Virus record (IMG/VR): IMGVR_UViG_3300042549_001930 | Coordinates: 1-21,438 of that record | Source of the DNA: a virus | Strand: one strand, 5' to 3' | DNA length: 21,438 nt | In this document: one piece after another, positions 9,914-18,141 of the stretch | How positions within the stretch are numbered: position 1 is the stretch's first letter | How the letters are laid out: each line of letters opens with the position of its first letter | Program-made: the position numbers and the translations under genes | Notes under the pieces: model-generated | The model's database searches: none | The model's input: only the letters and a program-made list of their open reading frames with translations | What the model was told of the DNA's origin: nothing

Positions 9914-11019
9914 TAGAACAACTTACCTTTCTTCGGAACTCCACCCTTGGCCATAGCAGCAAGCATCTGTTTAATCAAATCATTCTGTTGACCAGTTTTA
10001 TTCTGTGCAACACTCTGCGTGCCCTGCAACAACCCCTGATTATAAGTCTGCTTATTCTGTGAATAATTCTGGTTAACATTAGAAGTATCTCCAAGCAAAC
10101 CCTTAGAAATATCAAAAGTATTCTGATCGTAAGCCTGACCCATCTTCAACTTATCAGCAAGCAAACCCTGGGTTAATTGATTACCATAAGCCTGGTTGTT
10201 ACTAGCAAGTTGACGAGTAGAAGCATCACGCTGCACAGCAACATCAGCCAAAGCACCCTGCTGATTAGCACCAGAAATACTACGCAAAATACCAGCAAGA
10301 TTATTAAACGCACCAGCAGAACCAGCATTCTGAGCATTCAAAACCTGAGCATAATCCTGTGTCTGCTGATCACCAACATTTTGCCCCTGCAAAAATGATG
10401 ACAACTGCGCAGTAGGAGTAACAGCCTCAGCTTGCAAATTAGCATAAGGATTAGCTTGTCCTTTCAGCATGGCTTCTAAACTGTCCATAGAAGAATTAAT
10501 AGTTTTACCAGCCTCAGTATTTAAACCAGCAAGACTAGTACGTGCAGTATCATATCCAGTTTGCAGATTAGTCAAACCCTGTGTGTTTCTAGTGTTTAAA
10601 TTTGTTTGCGCATTGCCATACAAAGAGTTCAAACCAGACAACTGAGCATCACGATCAGTTGTCAAATCAGCCTGTGCACCACCATACATACCCTCAAGTT
10701 GAGACTGCAACTGATCATAAGGTTTACCATAAGAACCACCAGTAAGCAAAGACTGAAGTTGCTGGGTGTAATCATTCAAAACATTACGACCGCCACCACC
10801 GCCACCAGCAGTAGCAGCAGCAGCAGCCTTTGCAGCATCAGTACGAATTTTAGTTAATTCAGACTGTCCAACCAACCTAGAAGTAGCTTTATCTTCAAAT
10901 TTTTTGTTTGTCACACGACTAGTAGGACCAACATCAGCAGAAGCAACCGTTGTTGCCTTACCCTTGTTTTTCTTGTTGGCATCTATAGCCGCTTGACGTT
11001 TGTTTTTTTCTTTTGCCAT
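9913..11019 (-). CDS. Putative internal virion protein with 22-residue helical repeats, 368 residues
   Basis: I place the start at 11019 (MAKEKNKRQ) because AGGAG lies at 11027-11031, seven bases upstream. An in-frame ATG at 11046 would sit inside the previous gene. Residues 1-60 are very basic and contain PTSRVTNKK (32-40) and TSRL (46-49). Residues 63-77 form an Ala-rich stretch followed by six Gly, a likely hinge. Three tandem 22-residue units follow at 111-132, 133-154 and 155-176, each beginning near a Y-G/D-x-A motif. Related units occur at 296-317 and 318-339, with a shortened copy at 277-295. Gln and Asn are abundant and the end is basic (PKKGKLF). Such 11/22-residue periodicity suggests long amphipathic helices. 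The family is unknown to me. The location before the other ejection-type genes suggests an internal virion protein that may contact membrane or DNA. Confidence 0.65.
   Translation of the reverse strand: MAKEKNKRQAAIDANKKNKGKATTVASADVGPTSRVTNKKFEDKATSRLVGQSELTKIRTDAAKAAAAATAGGGGGGRNVLNDYTQQLQSLLTGGSYGKPYDQLQSQLEGMYGGAQADLTTDRDAQLSGLNSLYGNAQTNLNTRNTQGLTNLQTGYDTARTSLAGLNTEAGKTINSSMDSLEAMLKGQANPYANLQAEAVTPTAQLSSFLQGQNVGDQQTQDYAQVLNAQNAGSAGAFNNLAGILRSISGANQQGALADVAVQRDASTRQLASNNQAYGNQLTQGLLADKLKMGQAYDQNTFDISKGLLGDTSNVNQNYSQNKQTYNQGLLQGTQSVAQNKTGQQNDLIKQMLAAMAKGGVPKKGKLF
10003..10191 (-). repeat. Second block of related 22-residue coding repeats
   Basis: Residues 277-339 of the same protein contain one 19-residue and two 22-residue units. 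They begin AYGNQ, AYDQN and NYSQN and carry QGLL or KGLL at a similar place. They resemble the first block in length and in their leading aromatic residue but are richer in Asn and Gln. Confidence 0.5.
10492..10689 (-). repeat. Three tandem 66-base (22-residue) coding repeats
   Basis: These encode residues 111-176 of the 368-residue internal protein. The units begin MYGGAQADL, LYGNAQTNL and GYDTARTSL, share hydrophobic spacing and end with L-N/Q-S/T or I-N-S. They are diverged at the DNA level, so they are old repeats held by protein structure rather than a recent expansion. Confidence 0.6.
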
Positions 11020-11021
11020 GA

Positions 11022-11471
11022 CTATGCTCCTAAAAACGGTTTCCAAGCAGTCAAAGACGCTGCTGTATTTGCAATATTACTTTGTTTCTCAAAATCCAAA
11101 GCTTCCAACTCAGACTGGTAAGCAGCCTGGTCATAAGCATCACCAAGTTTAGACTGTTGAATTTCACCAGCAGTATCCATCTCGCTATTGTTTATCGACT
11201 CGGTTTTCTGATTAGCAAAATCAGTTAAACCCTTTTTATAGACACCAGACTGAACACCAGGACCAGCCAAGCCACGCTTAGTAAAACTACCAACAACCCC
11301 AGGGGCTGCCTGTTCAAACTGTTTGTTAATATCAAACACCTTGCGGTTGCCACGCTGTTGAGATAGAAACTGACTATAGGCAGATTGGGCTGCTTTGGCG
11401 CCATACTGGCTGCCAGCTGCCCGCTTACGCTTGCCATACCCTAGGTAGTCAAAATTACTTGTGTCGCTCAT
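11022..11471 (-). CDS. Putative internal virion protein, 149 residues
   Basis: I do not recognise a family. The protein begins MSDTSNFDYLGYGKRKRAAG and has a basic, Ala/Gln/Tyr-rich helical first half with a QYGAKAAQSAYSQFLSQQRG segment. A Gly/Pro-containing middle (APGVVGSFTKRGLAGPGVQSG) is followed by an acidic helical C-terminus ending in WKPFLGA. The start at 11471 has AGAGGA at 11477-11482. The stop lies two bases before the next gene's ATG, and that gene's ribosome site sits inside this gene's last codons. The size and first place in the block of internal proteins recall T7 gp14, a small membrane-associated ejection protein, but this is an analogy of position and not of sequence. Confidence 0.65.
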   Translation of the reverse strand: MSDTSNFDYLGYGKRKRAAGSQYGAKAAQSAYSQFLSQQRGNRKVFDINKQFEQAAPGVVGSFTKRGLAGPGVQSGVYKKGLTDFANQKTESINNSEMDTAGEIQQSKLGDAYDQAAYQSELEALDFEKQSNIANTAASLTAWKPFLGA

Positions 11472-11510
11472 ACAGATCCTCTATATAGTGTTTATTGTTA
11501 CGGATTGGCA
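11472..11510 (-). promoter_or_regulatory. Intergenic gap with ribosome site and possible promoter-like motif
   Basis: This 39-base gap separates the fibre genes from the ejection-protein genes and is one of the longest non-coding gaps in the operon. Read on the minus strand it contains GTAACAA (11501-11495), TATAGAG (11485-11479) and the ribosome site AGAGGA before the ATG at 11471. A similar pair of motifs occurs upstream of the scaffold gene. A dedicated late promoter here is possible, but the spacing between the motifs differs, so the evidence is weak. Confidence 0.3.
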
Positions 11511-12305
11511 TTATGCAGGTCCTATATCTTCTACGCTAAATTTCCATGCAATAGGGTCACGGACTGCAGCGCCGTAATAATAAACACCCATTGCTGATGA
11601 GTTGTGTCTGAGTTTTCTTGTCACAGAACCAGACGAAGCAAATGTTTCAACATAATCAAGAAAACCAGTTTGATAGTTAACTCCACCAGCAACAGCAAAA
11701 TAAGTAAAATATTCACGAATAACATTATTGCTAGAATCAGTTATATGAGTACTCATAGGTCCAACGCCATCATTAACAATCAAACCAGTTGCAAAATAAC
11801 GATAACGGCGACCTGCAACAGCAGTAAAAGTTACACTAATAAGGTCTGTGGTTGGGGTTATATATCCAGTTCCTGCAGCAAGTGTTGCTAGCGTTACAAG
11901 CCCCCAAGCCGTATTCCAGGGGCGTGAAGCCATCGTTGCAATCTGAGTTGTATTAGTACCAGCAGAAGCAGTAGGTGCTGTAGGTGTACCAGTCAATGCA
12001 GGTGAAGCAATATTGGCTTTCAAGTTTAAAGCAGTCTGTTGCGCAGTGGAAACAGGCTTGGCTGTGTCTGCAGTGTTGTCGACAGACCCAAGACCAACCA
12101 TTGATTTGGTTATTCCGCTAACCGTTCCCGTAAAAGTAGGGTTGTTAGCTGACACATAGTTCACCACCCAAGCAGAACCATTCCAAACATATTCAACGTC
12201 CGTATCAGTCTCGTAGATGTGTTGACCTTCGTACGGGGCTGTAGGGCGTGTTGTTGATGTGCATACACCTGGGCGTATACCGCTTGCGTTGTTACTAATA
12301 GCCAT
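11511..12305 (-). CDS. Tail fibre / receptor-binding protein, paralogue of the next upstream gene
   Basis: This 264-residue protein is a probable adhesin. Residues 13-49 (GVCTSTTRPTAPYEGQHIYE followed by TDTDVEYVWNGSAWV) match the N-terminal region of its neighbour and probably form the attachment domain. Residues 70-97 contain VGLGSVDNTADTAKPVSTAQ, a shaft motif widespread in phage fibres. Residues 99-134 repeat the neighbour's shaft almost exactly (ASPALTGTPTAPTASAGTNT and onward to AWG). The tip (about 135-258) differs strongly but keeps V-x-F-T-A-V-x-G-R near 158-166. The end is SVEDIGPA. The gene overlaps the upstream paralogue by TAATG at 12305. Tandem duplication followed by divergence of the tip would give a phage two binding specificities; which surface molecule is bound cannot be read from sequence. 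Confidence 0.75.
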   Translation of the reverse strand: MAISNNASGIRPGVCTSTTRPTAPYEGQHIYETDTDVEYVWNGSAWVVNYVSANNPTFTGTVSGITKSMVGLGSVDNTADTAKPVSTAQQTALNLKANIASPALTGTPTAPTASAGTNTTQIATMASRPWNTAWGLVTLATLAAGTGYITPTTDLISVTFTAVAGRRYRYFATGLIVNDGVGPMSTHITDSSNNVIREYFTYFAVAGGVNYQTGFLDYVETFASSGSVTRKLRHNSSAMGVYYYGAAVRDPIAWKFSVEDIGPA

Positions 12306-13072
12306 TATGCAGGCCCTACATCTTCAACCATTAAAGCGTTCGCATAGCCACCAGTATCAGCATAAACTTGACCAGTGCCAGCACCCATTGCACATTGAAC
12401 ACTGATTGTTGTGGAACCACTCGCTCCGCTAAAGTAGGTGAACAATGTTGGAGAGTGCCATAGATTGATGGTTGGTGACATATAATAATCTGCTCCCTGT
12501 ATTCTTGTAGAACCATTGTAAATGGCACAGTTAATATATGTTGCACTACTTGCACTTTGAAGGTATAACTCTGTTGTCACTTTATACATTCTCCCTGACA
12601 CCGCTGTGAAGTTTACAGAAAAAACCGTAACAGGAGGGCTATTAACTATGCTTGTTACGGTCGTTTTTTTAACATATCCAACCTGACCCCAAGCAACATT
12701 CCATGGTCGTGAAGCCATAGTTGCTATCTGTGTTGTGTTTGTACCAGCAGAAGCAGTAGGTGCCGTAGGCGTACCACTTAATGCTGGAGATGCCAATTTT
12801 GCGTAACCTTGACCCACAACATAAGCAGTAGTGGCAACCTGTGTTGTATTTGTGTCAACTGCAGCCGTAGGAGCAGCAGGTACACCAGTAAAAGTAGGTG
12901 ACGCAGACGATGCATAGTTATTAACCCAAGCAGAACCATTCCAAACAAACTGCAAGTTTGTATCTGTCTCGTATATATGTTGGCCTGCGTATGGTGAAGC
13001 TGGGCGTGTACTGCTTGTGCATACACCCCACTTGATCATTGACGATGCACCTATTTGCTGTGAAATACCCAT
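12305..13072 (-). CDS. Tail fibre / receptor-binding protein, first of two tandem paralogues
   Basis: This 255-residue protein shares its N-terminal domain (residues 16-50, with PYAGQHIYETDTN and VWNGSAWV) and shaft with the downstream gene. It has two shaft units typical of phage fibres, at about 57-85 (SPTFTGVPAAPTAAVDTNTT) and 95-122 (SPALSGTPTAPTASAGTNTT). The tip begins after AWG at 129 and contains VNFTAVSGRMYKV near 153-165. The C-terminus is MVEDVGPA, nearly the same as in the paralogue. The start lies two bases after the stop of the collar gene. By my hand alignment the shared shaft DNA of the two genes differs at about 17 of 107 positions, so the duplication is not very recent. An inverted repeat lies at the start of the tip region. 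Confidence 0.75.
   Translation of the reverse strand: MGISQQIGASSMIKWGVCTSSTRPASPYAGQHIYETDTNLQFVWNGSAWVNNYASSASPTFTGVPAAPTAAVDTNTTQVATTAYVVGQGYAKLASPALSGTPTAPTASAGTNTTQIATMASRPWNVAWGQVGYVKKTTVTSIVNSPPVTVFSVNFTAVSGRMYKVTTELYLQSASSATYINCAIYNGSTRIQGADYYMSPTINLWHSPTLFTYFSGASGSTTISVQCAMGAGTGQVYADTGGYANALMVEDVGPA
12624..12661. repeat. Inverted repeat with flanking T-tracts inside a fibre gene
   Basis: ACCGTAACA at 12624-12632 pairs perfectly with TGTTACGGT at 12653-12661 across a 20-base loop. On the plus strand it is followed by CG and seven T (12664-12670). On the minus strand the second arm runs directly into a T-tract (TTTTTT, counting the arm's last base). It therefore resembles a bidirectional terminator, although it lies inside the fibre gene at about residues 138-150. 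Confidence 0.55.
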
Positions 13073-13074
13073 GA

Positions 13075-13761
13075 TTATTGCGCCTTGATGATGTAGTTAA
13101 GAACCATTGTAGGTTGCATGTTGTCGTGTGCTGAAGCTGCGTTAGCAGCCGTGTTGAGCTGATTGCTCATAGTTACAGAACCTGCAACAGTACCAGCAGG
13201 TGTAATGGATGTGGTTTGGTTTGTTGCGGTATTAGCCTCTACATACCCACCGCCAATACCGTAAGGACTAGAGTATGAAGGAACATTCATGTTTAGTCCA
13301 ACACCTTGAGAACCTCCCCATCTAACAGTAAAATCATGAGCGTGAGCATTTTGTGTATGTGTATGACTTGCAGCAGTACCAGTAAATGAACCACTAAATG
13401 AAGCGGTGTTTGCATGAGAGTGAGCAGGCAAACCAGACTGTGCAGAAGTTAAAGTTACTGTTTCTGTACCAGTAGTTGTACCGAGAGTATTGGCAATACT
13501 TAAACGACCAGCATCCGTACCACCCATATTGTCGACACCCGCAACAGCACGACCACGCATATCAGGAATATTAAAAGTAGTAGACCCATCACCAACACCA
13601 TAAGTGGTGCTTAGGGTGTTGAACAAGGCAGGATATTGAATACGGCTAACTTCCTGTCCGTAGCACAGCAACCACCCAGCAGGTGCGTTAGCACCAGCAA
13701 AAGGGTTTACAACCCCAACAGGAACAGCACCAGCAGCACTCAGAACAGCAGAAATACCCAT
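13075..13761 (-). CDS. Tail collar domain protein (T4 gp12-like short fibre)
   Basis: This 228-residue protein carries a clear phage tail-collar domain at about residues 15-75. It includes APAGWLLCYGQEVSR, YPALFNTLSTTYGVGDGSTT and FNIPDMRGR. The second half has His-rich metal-site motifs (LPAHSH; SHTHTQNAHAHDF near 132-145) and the usual end NMQPTMVLNYIIKA. In T4 gp12 and related short tail fibres, such domains form trimers whose His pairs hold metal ions and which bind host surface sugars. The gene overlaps the stop of its upstream neighbour by TAATG at 13761. It sits among fibre genes, which supports a baseplate or fibre-tip role. The exact receptor is unknown. Confidence 0.85.
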   Translation of the reverse strand: MGISAVLSAAGAVPVGVVNPFAGANAPAGWLLCYGQEVSRIQYPALFNTLSTTYGVGDGSTTFNIPDMRGRAVAGVDNMGGTDAGRLSIANTLGTTTGTETVTLTSAQSGLPAHSHANTASFSGSFTGTAASHTHTQNAHAHDFTVRWGGSQGVGLNMNVPSYSSPYGIGGGYVEANTATNQTTSITPAGTVAGSVTMSNQLNTAANAASAHDNMQPTMVLNYIIKAQ

Positions 13762-14108
13762 TACAGTGTTTTATTCCATCCAACAACAGTAATGTTCACA
13801 GAACTACCAGCGTCTGAGTAGCCCCAAAGTCTGTCGCCAGCATTCAAAACCATCGCAGTATCCAAAACAATAGTGTCATTGCCACCAATAGGTAAAGCAT
13901 GAATAAAACGGCTAGATGTTCCACCCGTAACTGTAGTGCCAATACCCAAATATACTAGCCTGTCTATCGATGCTGTGTTGCACAAGATGACTTGTTTAAT
14001 AACCCATGCATTACCTGCAGGAACGACAGCAGCACCAAGTGCTGCGTCTGTTGCTGTCAACGTTGTTGGGTCAACTAGTCGTGTTTCTACTCTGTCGCCA
14101 CTTGCCAT
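13761..14108 (-). CDS. Small beta-rich tail/fibre accessory protein, 115 residues
   Basis: I do not recognise a named family. The sequence is rich in Val, Thr, Gly and Leu with alternating strand patterns (WVIKQVILCNTAS, LVYLGIGTTVTGG, IVLDTAMVLNAGDRLWGYSD, NITVVGW) and looks like a small beta-sandwich. The pattern of an NTAS segment, a GGTSSRF turn, and an L-N-A-G-D-x-L-W segment near the end is common in small phage virion proteins encoded beside fibres. It begins two bases after the preceding fibre gene ends (stop and start run together as TAATATG) and its stop overlaps the collar gene. A role as a fibre decoration or adhesin-tip subunit is inferred from context only. Confidence 0.6.
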   Translation of the reverse strand: MASGDRVETRLVDPTTLTATDAALGAAVVPAGNAWVIKQVILCNTASIDRLVYLGIGTTVTGGTSSRFIHALPIGGNDTIVLDTAMVLNAGDRLWGYSDAGSSVNITVVGWNKTL

Positions 14109-14109
14109 A

Positions 14110-15243
14110 TTAAACTCCTACATCCATTAAAATAATTGCACTAAACTTAGAATCATTCATTGGATCAGTAGAAATGATCTGATTAGCCCACTGTGTACCC
14201 GTATAAACCAAAGCTTGCCCACTACTAGGAGTGGTAATCGTTACGTCCGTAAGGTCATCTAATGTTGTGGCAGGGTTGTTTGTTATCCACTGTGTATTGT
14301 AGTTTGTGCCGTCAATCTTGGAAAGAATCTGACCTGCAGTACCACCAGTAGCAACACCAGCCCCAACCGCTCCTGTAGCACCTGTAGTACCAGTAACACC
14401 CTGAATACCCTGTGGACCAGTAGCACCAGTAGGACCAGTAGGTCCAGGAACAGTAGAAGCAGCACCCGTAGCACCAGTCGCACCCGTAGCCCCCGTAGCG
14501 CCCGTAGGAATAACAAAATCAAACACTGCAGCACCAGACGTGCCTGTATTAGTGACAGTAGCAGAAGTACCAACAGCACCCGTAGAAGTGGTACCAGCTG
14601 CAATAGTTGCAGCGGCACCTGTAGCACCCGTGTTTCCTGTGATACCCTGGATACCCTGTGGTCCTTGAGGACCTGTTGCTCCAGTAGCCCCAGTGGCTCC
14701 TGTAGCCCCCGTAGCGCCCGTAGCGCCTACGGGTATGGTAAAGTTAAAGGTAGCGGCACTTGACGTCCCTACGTTCGTTACAGCAGCACTAGTGCCAACT
14801 GCGCCTGTTGTTGTTGTACCAGCAGCAATTGTCGCTGCAGTACCAGTAGCACCAGTAATTCCTTGTGGAACTGTAAAGTTAAATACAGCAGCCGCAGATG
14901 TGCCAGAGTTGGTTACTGTAGCTGAACTACCCGCTGCTCCTGTCGTAGTAGTCCCAGCAGACACGGTGGCAGCCGTACCTGTGGCACCAGTAGCACCTGT
15001 AGGACCTGTCGCTCCTATTGGACCAACTGGTCCTTGAATACCTTGTATACCTTGAGATCCCGTTGCGCCTGTTGCGCCTTGAATACCTGAAGAGTAGGAT
15101 AATGCGCTCCATGTGTTTACTCCGTTACCAATCTTAAACTTACCAGTATCGTATTCATATCCTGGTTCACCTTGTGCAAGGATGGGGTTGGCAGCAGTCC
15201 ATTGTGCTGCGGTTCCTCTACGATGTTGAACTACTACAGCCAT
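14110..15243 (-). CDS. Large collagen-like tail fibre with Mtd-type N-terminal domain
   Basis: This is a 377-residue fibre. Residues 5-50 (VQHRRGTAAQWTAANPILAQ, then GEPGYEYDTGKFKIGNG) match the N-terminal domain of major tropism determinant proteins, used to anchor receptor-binding trimers. Collagen-like Gly-x-x runs follow at 53-88, 173-209 and 247-293. Three 45-residue beta units interrupt them at 90-134, 135-179 and 210-254, each with a G-T-T-x-T-G-A-x-G turn and F-x-F-x-x-P. The C-terminus contains a GQILSKIDGTNYNTQWI segment and LDDLTDV, standard fibre elements, and ends ILMDVGV. No lectin-like variable domain or associated reverse transcriptase is visible, so there is no sign of a diversity-generating retroelement here. 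The gene overlaps its upstream neighbour by TAATG. Confidence 0.8.
   Translation of the reverse strand: MAVVVQHRRGTAAQWTAANPILAQGEPGYEYDTGKFKIGNGVNTWSALSYSSGIQGATGATGSQGIQGIQGPVGPIGATGPTGATGATGTAATVSAGTTTTGAAGSSATVTNSGTSAAAVFNFTVPQGITGATGTAATIAAGTTTTGAVGTSAAVTNVGTSSAATFNFTIPVGATGATGATGATGATGATGPQGPQGIQGITGNTGATGAAATIAAGTTSTGAVGTSATVTNTGTSGAAVFDFVIPTGATGATGATGATGAASTVPGPTGPTGATGPQGIQGVTGTTGATGAVGAGVATGGTAGQILSKIDGTNYNTQWITNNPATTLDDLTDVTITTPSSGQALVYTGTQWANQIISTDPMNDSKFSAIILMDVGV
14482..14976 (-). repeat. Three 135-base beta-unit repeats with collagen spacer
   Basis: Units at 14976-14842, 14841-14707 and 14616-14482 each encode 45 residues beginning TAAT or AAAT and ending GATG. The first two are directly abutting; the third follows a 30-residue Gly-x-x spacer. 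An exact stretch beginning GTAGCCCCCGTAGCGCCCGT occurs twice on the plus strand, near 14488 and 14703, which could promote unequal recombination. Confidence 0.7.
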
Positions 15244-15625
15244 TATGCATACCCCGCATCAACTAGTGGTGTTCCACCATAAATAGAATCTGGATGTCCA
15301 CCATCCAGGTTTAAAGAAGAAAAACCATTAGGACCAGCAGGACCTGTTGGACCTGCGGGTCCAGTAAGACCAGTAGGTAGCGTCAGGCTTAATGTTTGGC
15401 TTGGAAATGTGCCTGTTATTGTTGCTCCAGCTGTTCCTGCAGATACAGACCCGATACCCAGGTTGTAGTAGTTTGCATTTATGCTTGTTTGTACTCCAGC
15501 TAGATAATCTTTTAATGATGTAAAAACATGTTGTAGGGTGCGGGCATCACTGGAACGTAGTTGTCCCAGTAGTGGTGCGGTCCATCCTTGTATTGGTGGA
15601 TTATCTCTTGGTGTTTCTGTAGCCA

Positions 15626-15626
<1 letters not shown>
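15243..15626 (-). CDS. Short collagen-like fibre-associated protein, 127 residues
   Basis: The N-terminus (METHR-free start MATETPRDNPPIQGWTAPLL) leads into a helical region (residues 24-50, with SSDARTLQHVFTSLKDYL). A beta segment follows, then a brief collagen-like stretch GPAGPTGPAGPNG near 89-101. The C-terminus is distinctive: L-N-L-D-G-G-H-P-D-S-I-Y-G-G-T-P, then LVDAGYA. This Gly/Asp-rich ending recurs, in my general knowledge, at the ends of small phage proteins, but I cannot name a characterised function. Both ends overlap neighbours through TAATG. It may be a fibre linker or adaptor between the S74 fibre and the large collagen fibre. Its D-A-G ending resembles those of three other proteins in this cluster. 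Confidence 0.65.
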
Positions 15627-16515
<889 letters not shown>

Positions 16516-16516
<1 letters not shown>

Positions 16517-18141
16517 TATGCTTTAACCTTTCTAGGATTATACTTTAATGTGAAGCTATTGACACCCCACGTTTGTGCTGGCGAACCAACAAATTCTAAC
16601 TGTACAGACTTTGCAAGCCCAACACTTCGACCATTAACAACCTGGGATCCAGGGTTCGCAGCACCCCAAGTAGCAGAACCCCAAAGAGAATAACCCCACA
16701 ACATACTACCACCAGACGCTGGAATATCAATAACGTACTGTTTCATTTCGCCATCTTCAGCTTCTTCATAGTTGCCATAAACAAAAACATTCAACTGTGA
16801 AGCAGAAGGTGTTTGCTTAACAACCAAACTAGGACGTCTAAACATTTTATTTTGAGCATACGAACCAGCATCAAACCAGCGAGTACGATAACGACTAGTG
16901 AACTGATTATCTGTACCAGTAACATTGTCCAAAGCATTGCCGTAGTTGTCTACGGTCAATGTGTACGGCTGTGTAGGGTGAGCAACAACATGTTTAGTTG
17001 TGCCGTCTGTCTGTGTGAAAGTTAAACCAGCAGAAATACCACAACCATCGTAAGAAGAAAACATTAGCCAAGCACCAGATTTGTTTACTGTATTATCATA
17101 TACAAAAGAAACGGTCGGCGTGGTTGCGCTTGTTGTTTCACTGTATGGAACAGAAACCCAAACACGACGATTAACATAGTTAACGTTAATGGCGTTAGTT
17201 GCTGCAGAGTTAACATAACCATTAACTAAAGCGGGACGCAAAGGTTGAAACAAGTCAACAATACCATTACCATTGTAAAGCATTAAACCATCAGGGTGTG
17301 AATAGAAATAAACACCAGATTCTGTAGTTGCAACAGAACCAGGATTTACGGCACCAACAGAACGAGAAACTTCAACAACTTGAAAAGTGTCTGAATCGTA
17401 ACCAAAGATAGCAAACACTGCGTCCTCTTTGAAAACAACAATATGACCAGAGAAAACAGCAAGAGCTGTAATTCCTACAGATCCAGTATTAATATCGATG
17501 TAGTCATCAGCGGCCCAGTTACCAGGAAGGTTGGGGTGTGACCATCTGATACGGTTGGGGTATGCTACGCCGTTTTCGTTTGTGTTAGCAGCAAAGATTT
17601 TACCTGCATGAGTAACAACGTGATTAGCTTTGGGAAAGAACACTGCAGGCAAAGTAGGGGCAGTATAAGAGTTTTGAAACGTAGGACCAGAAGCTGTCAA
17701 AGCAGTCTTGGTGGTTCCATCCCACTTGTAAGACACACTACCAGGTCCAGTAGAAATATAAAGATCCTCACCCCAAGAAGCAAAAGAAGCACCAAAAGAA
17801 GTAGTCACAGGAATAGCAAGACTTGCATAAGAAGAACAGTTGCTAGACCAAAACACGTCACCATTAGTTCCACCACCAGCAGAAGAATAAGCAGTAGACA
17901 ACATCAACCTATGTGTAGAAGCAAAAAACGAATACAAACCAGCAGGGTTCCAGTTAGTAGGGGTAATAGCAGTAGTGTTAGTACGGCGCATAGCGCCACG
18001 ACTAAAAATACCACCACGAGGATCAATCTCGACATTAAGCATTTTAGGTGACTCGTTAGGAGCCAACTGAAACTGGTCAGCACGAAGATTCAACCCACCA
18101 GTGAAATCGTCCTGACGAAGAACTCTAAGATTAGTAGCCAT
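16516..18141 (-). CDS. Tail nozzle / tail tubular protein B-like
   Basis: This 541-residue protein probably forms the distal tail tube of a short-tailed virion. The N-terminus ([20 protein letters not shown], then [18 protein letters not shown]) is the usual opening of nozzle and stabilisation proteins. The body consists of repeated beta-strand segments with [24 protein letters not shown] and [11 protein letters not shown], consistent with a beta-propeller. The C-terminal part contains [13 protein letters not shown], where other nozzles also read the sample range of residues for tube contacts. T7 gp12 is longer, so this is a compact version. It overlaps the adaptor gene upstream by TAATG, the same gene pairing as T7 genes 11 and 12. 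The fibre genes follow at once. Confidence 0.8.

Noticed and set aside
10785-10808. G-rich stretch on the minus strand resembling a G-quadruplex
   Set aside because: Only runs of two or so G, and explained by the codons of the six-Gly hinge.
14717-14733. Small hairpin CCCGTA-GCGCC-TACGGG
   Set aside because: Six pairs within G/C-rich collagen codons; easily a product of the codon repeats and not near a gene end.
14693-15037. Plus-strand frame with Val-Ala-Pro repeats
   Set aside because: It is the reverse complement of the collagen-coding repeats, and the regularity comes from the Gly-x-x codons.
14110-15243. Diversity-generating retroelement variable protein
   Set aside because: The Mtd-type N-terminus suggested it, but there is no lectin-like variable C-terminus, template repeat or reverse transcriptase in the window.
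17608-18051. Plus-strand open frame of 147 codons opposite the nozzle gene
   Set aside because: Ser/Arg-rich composition typical of antisense shadow; no ribosome site or family signal.
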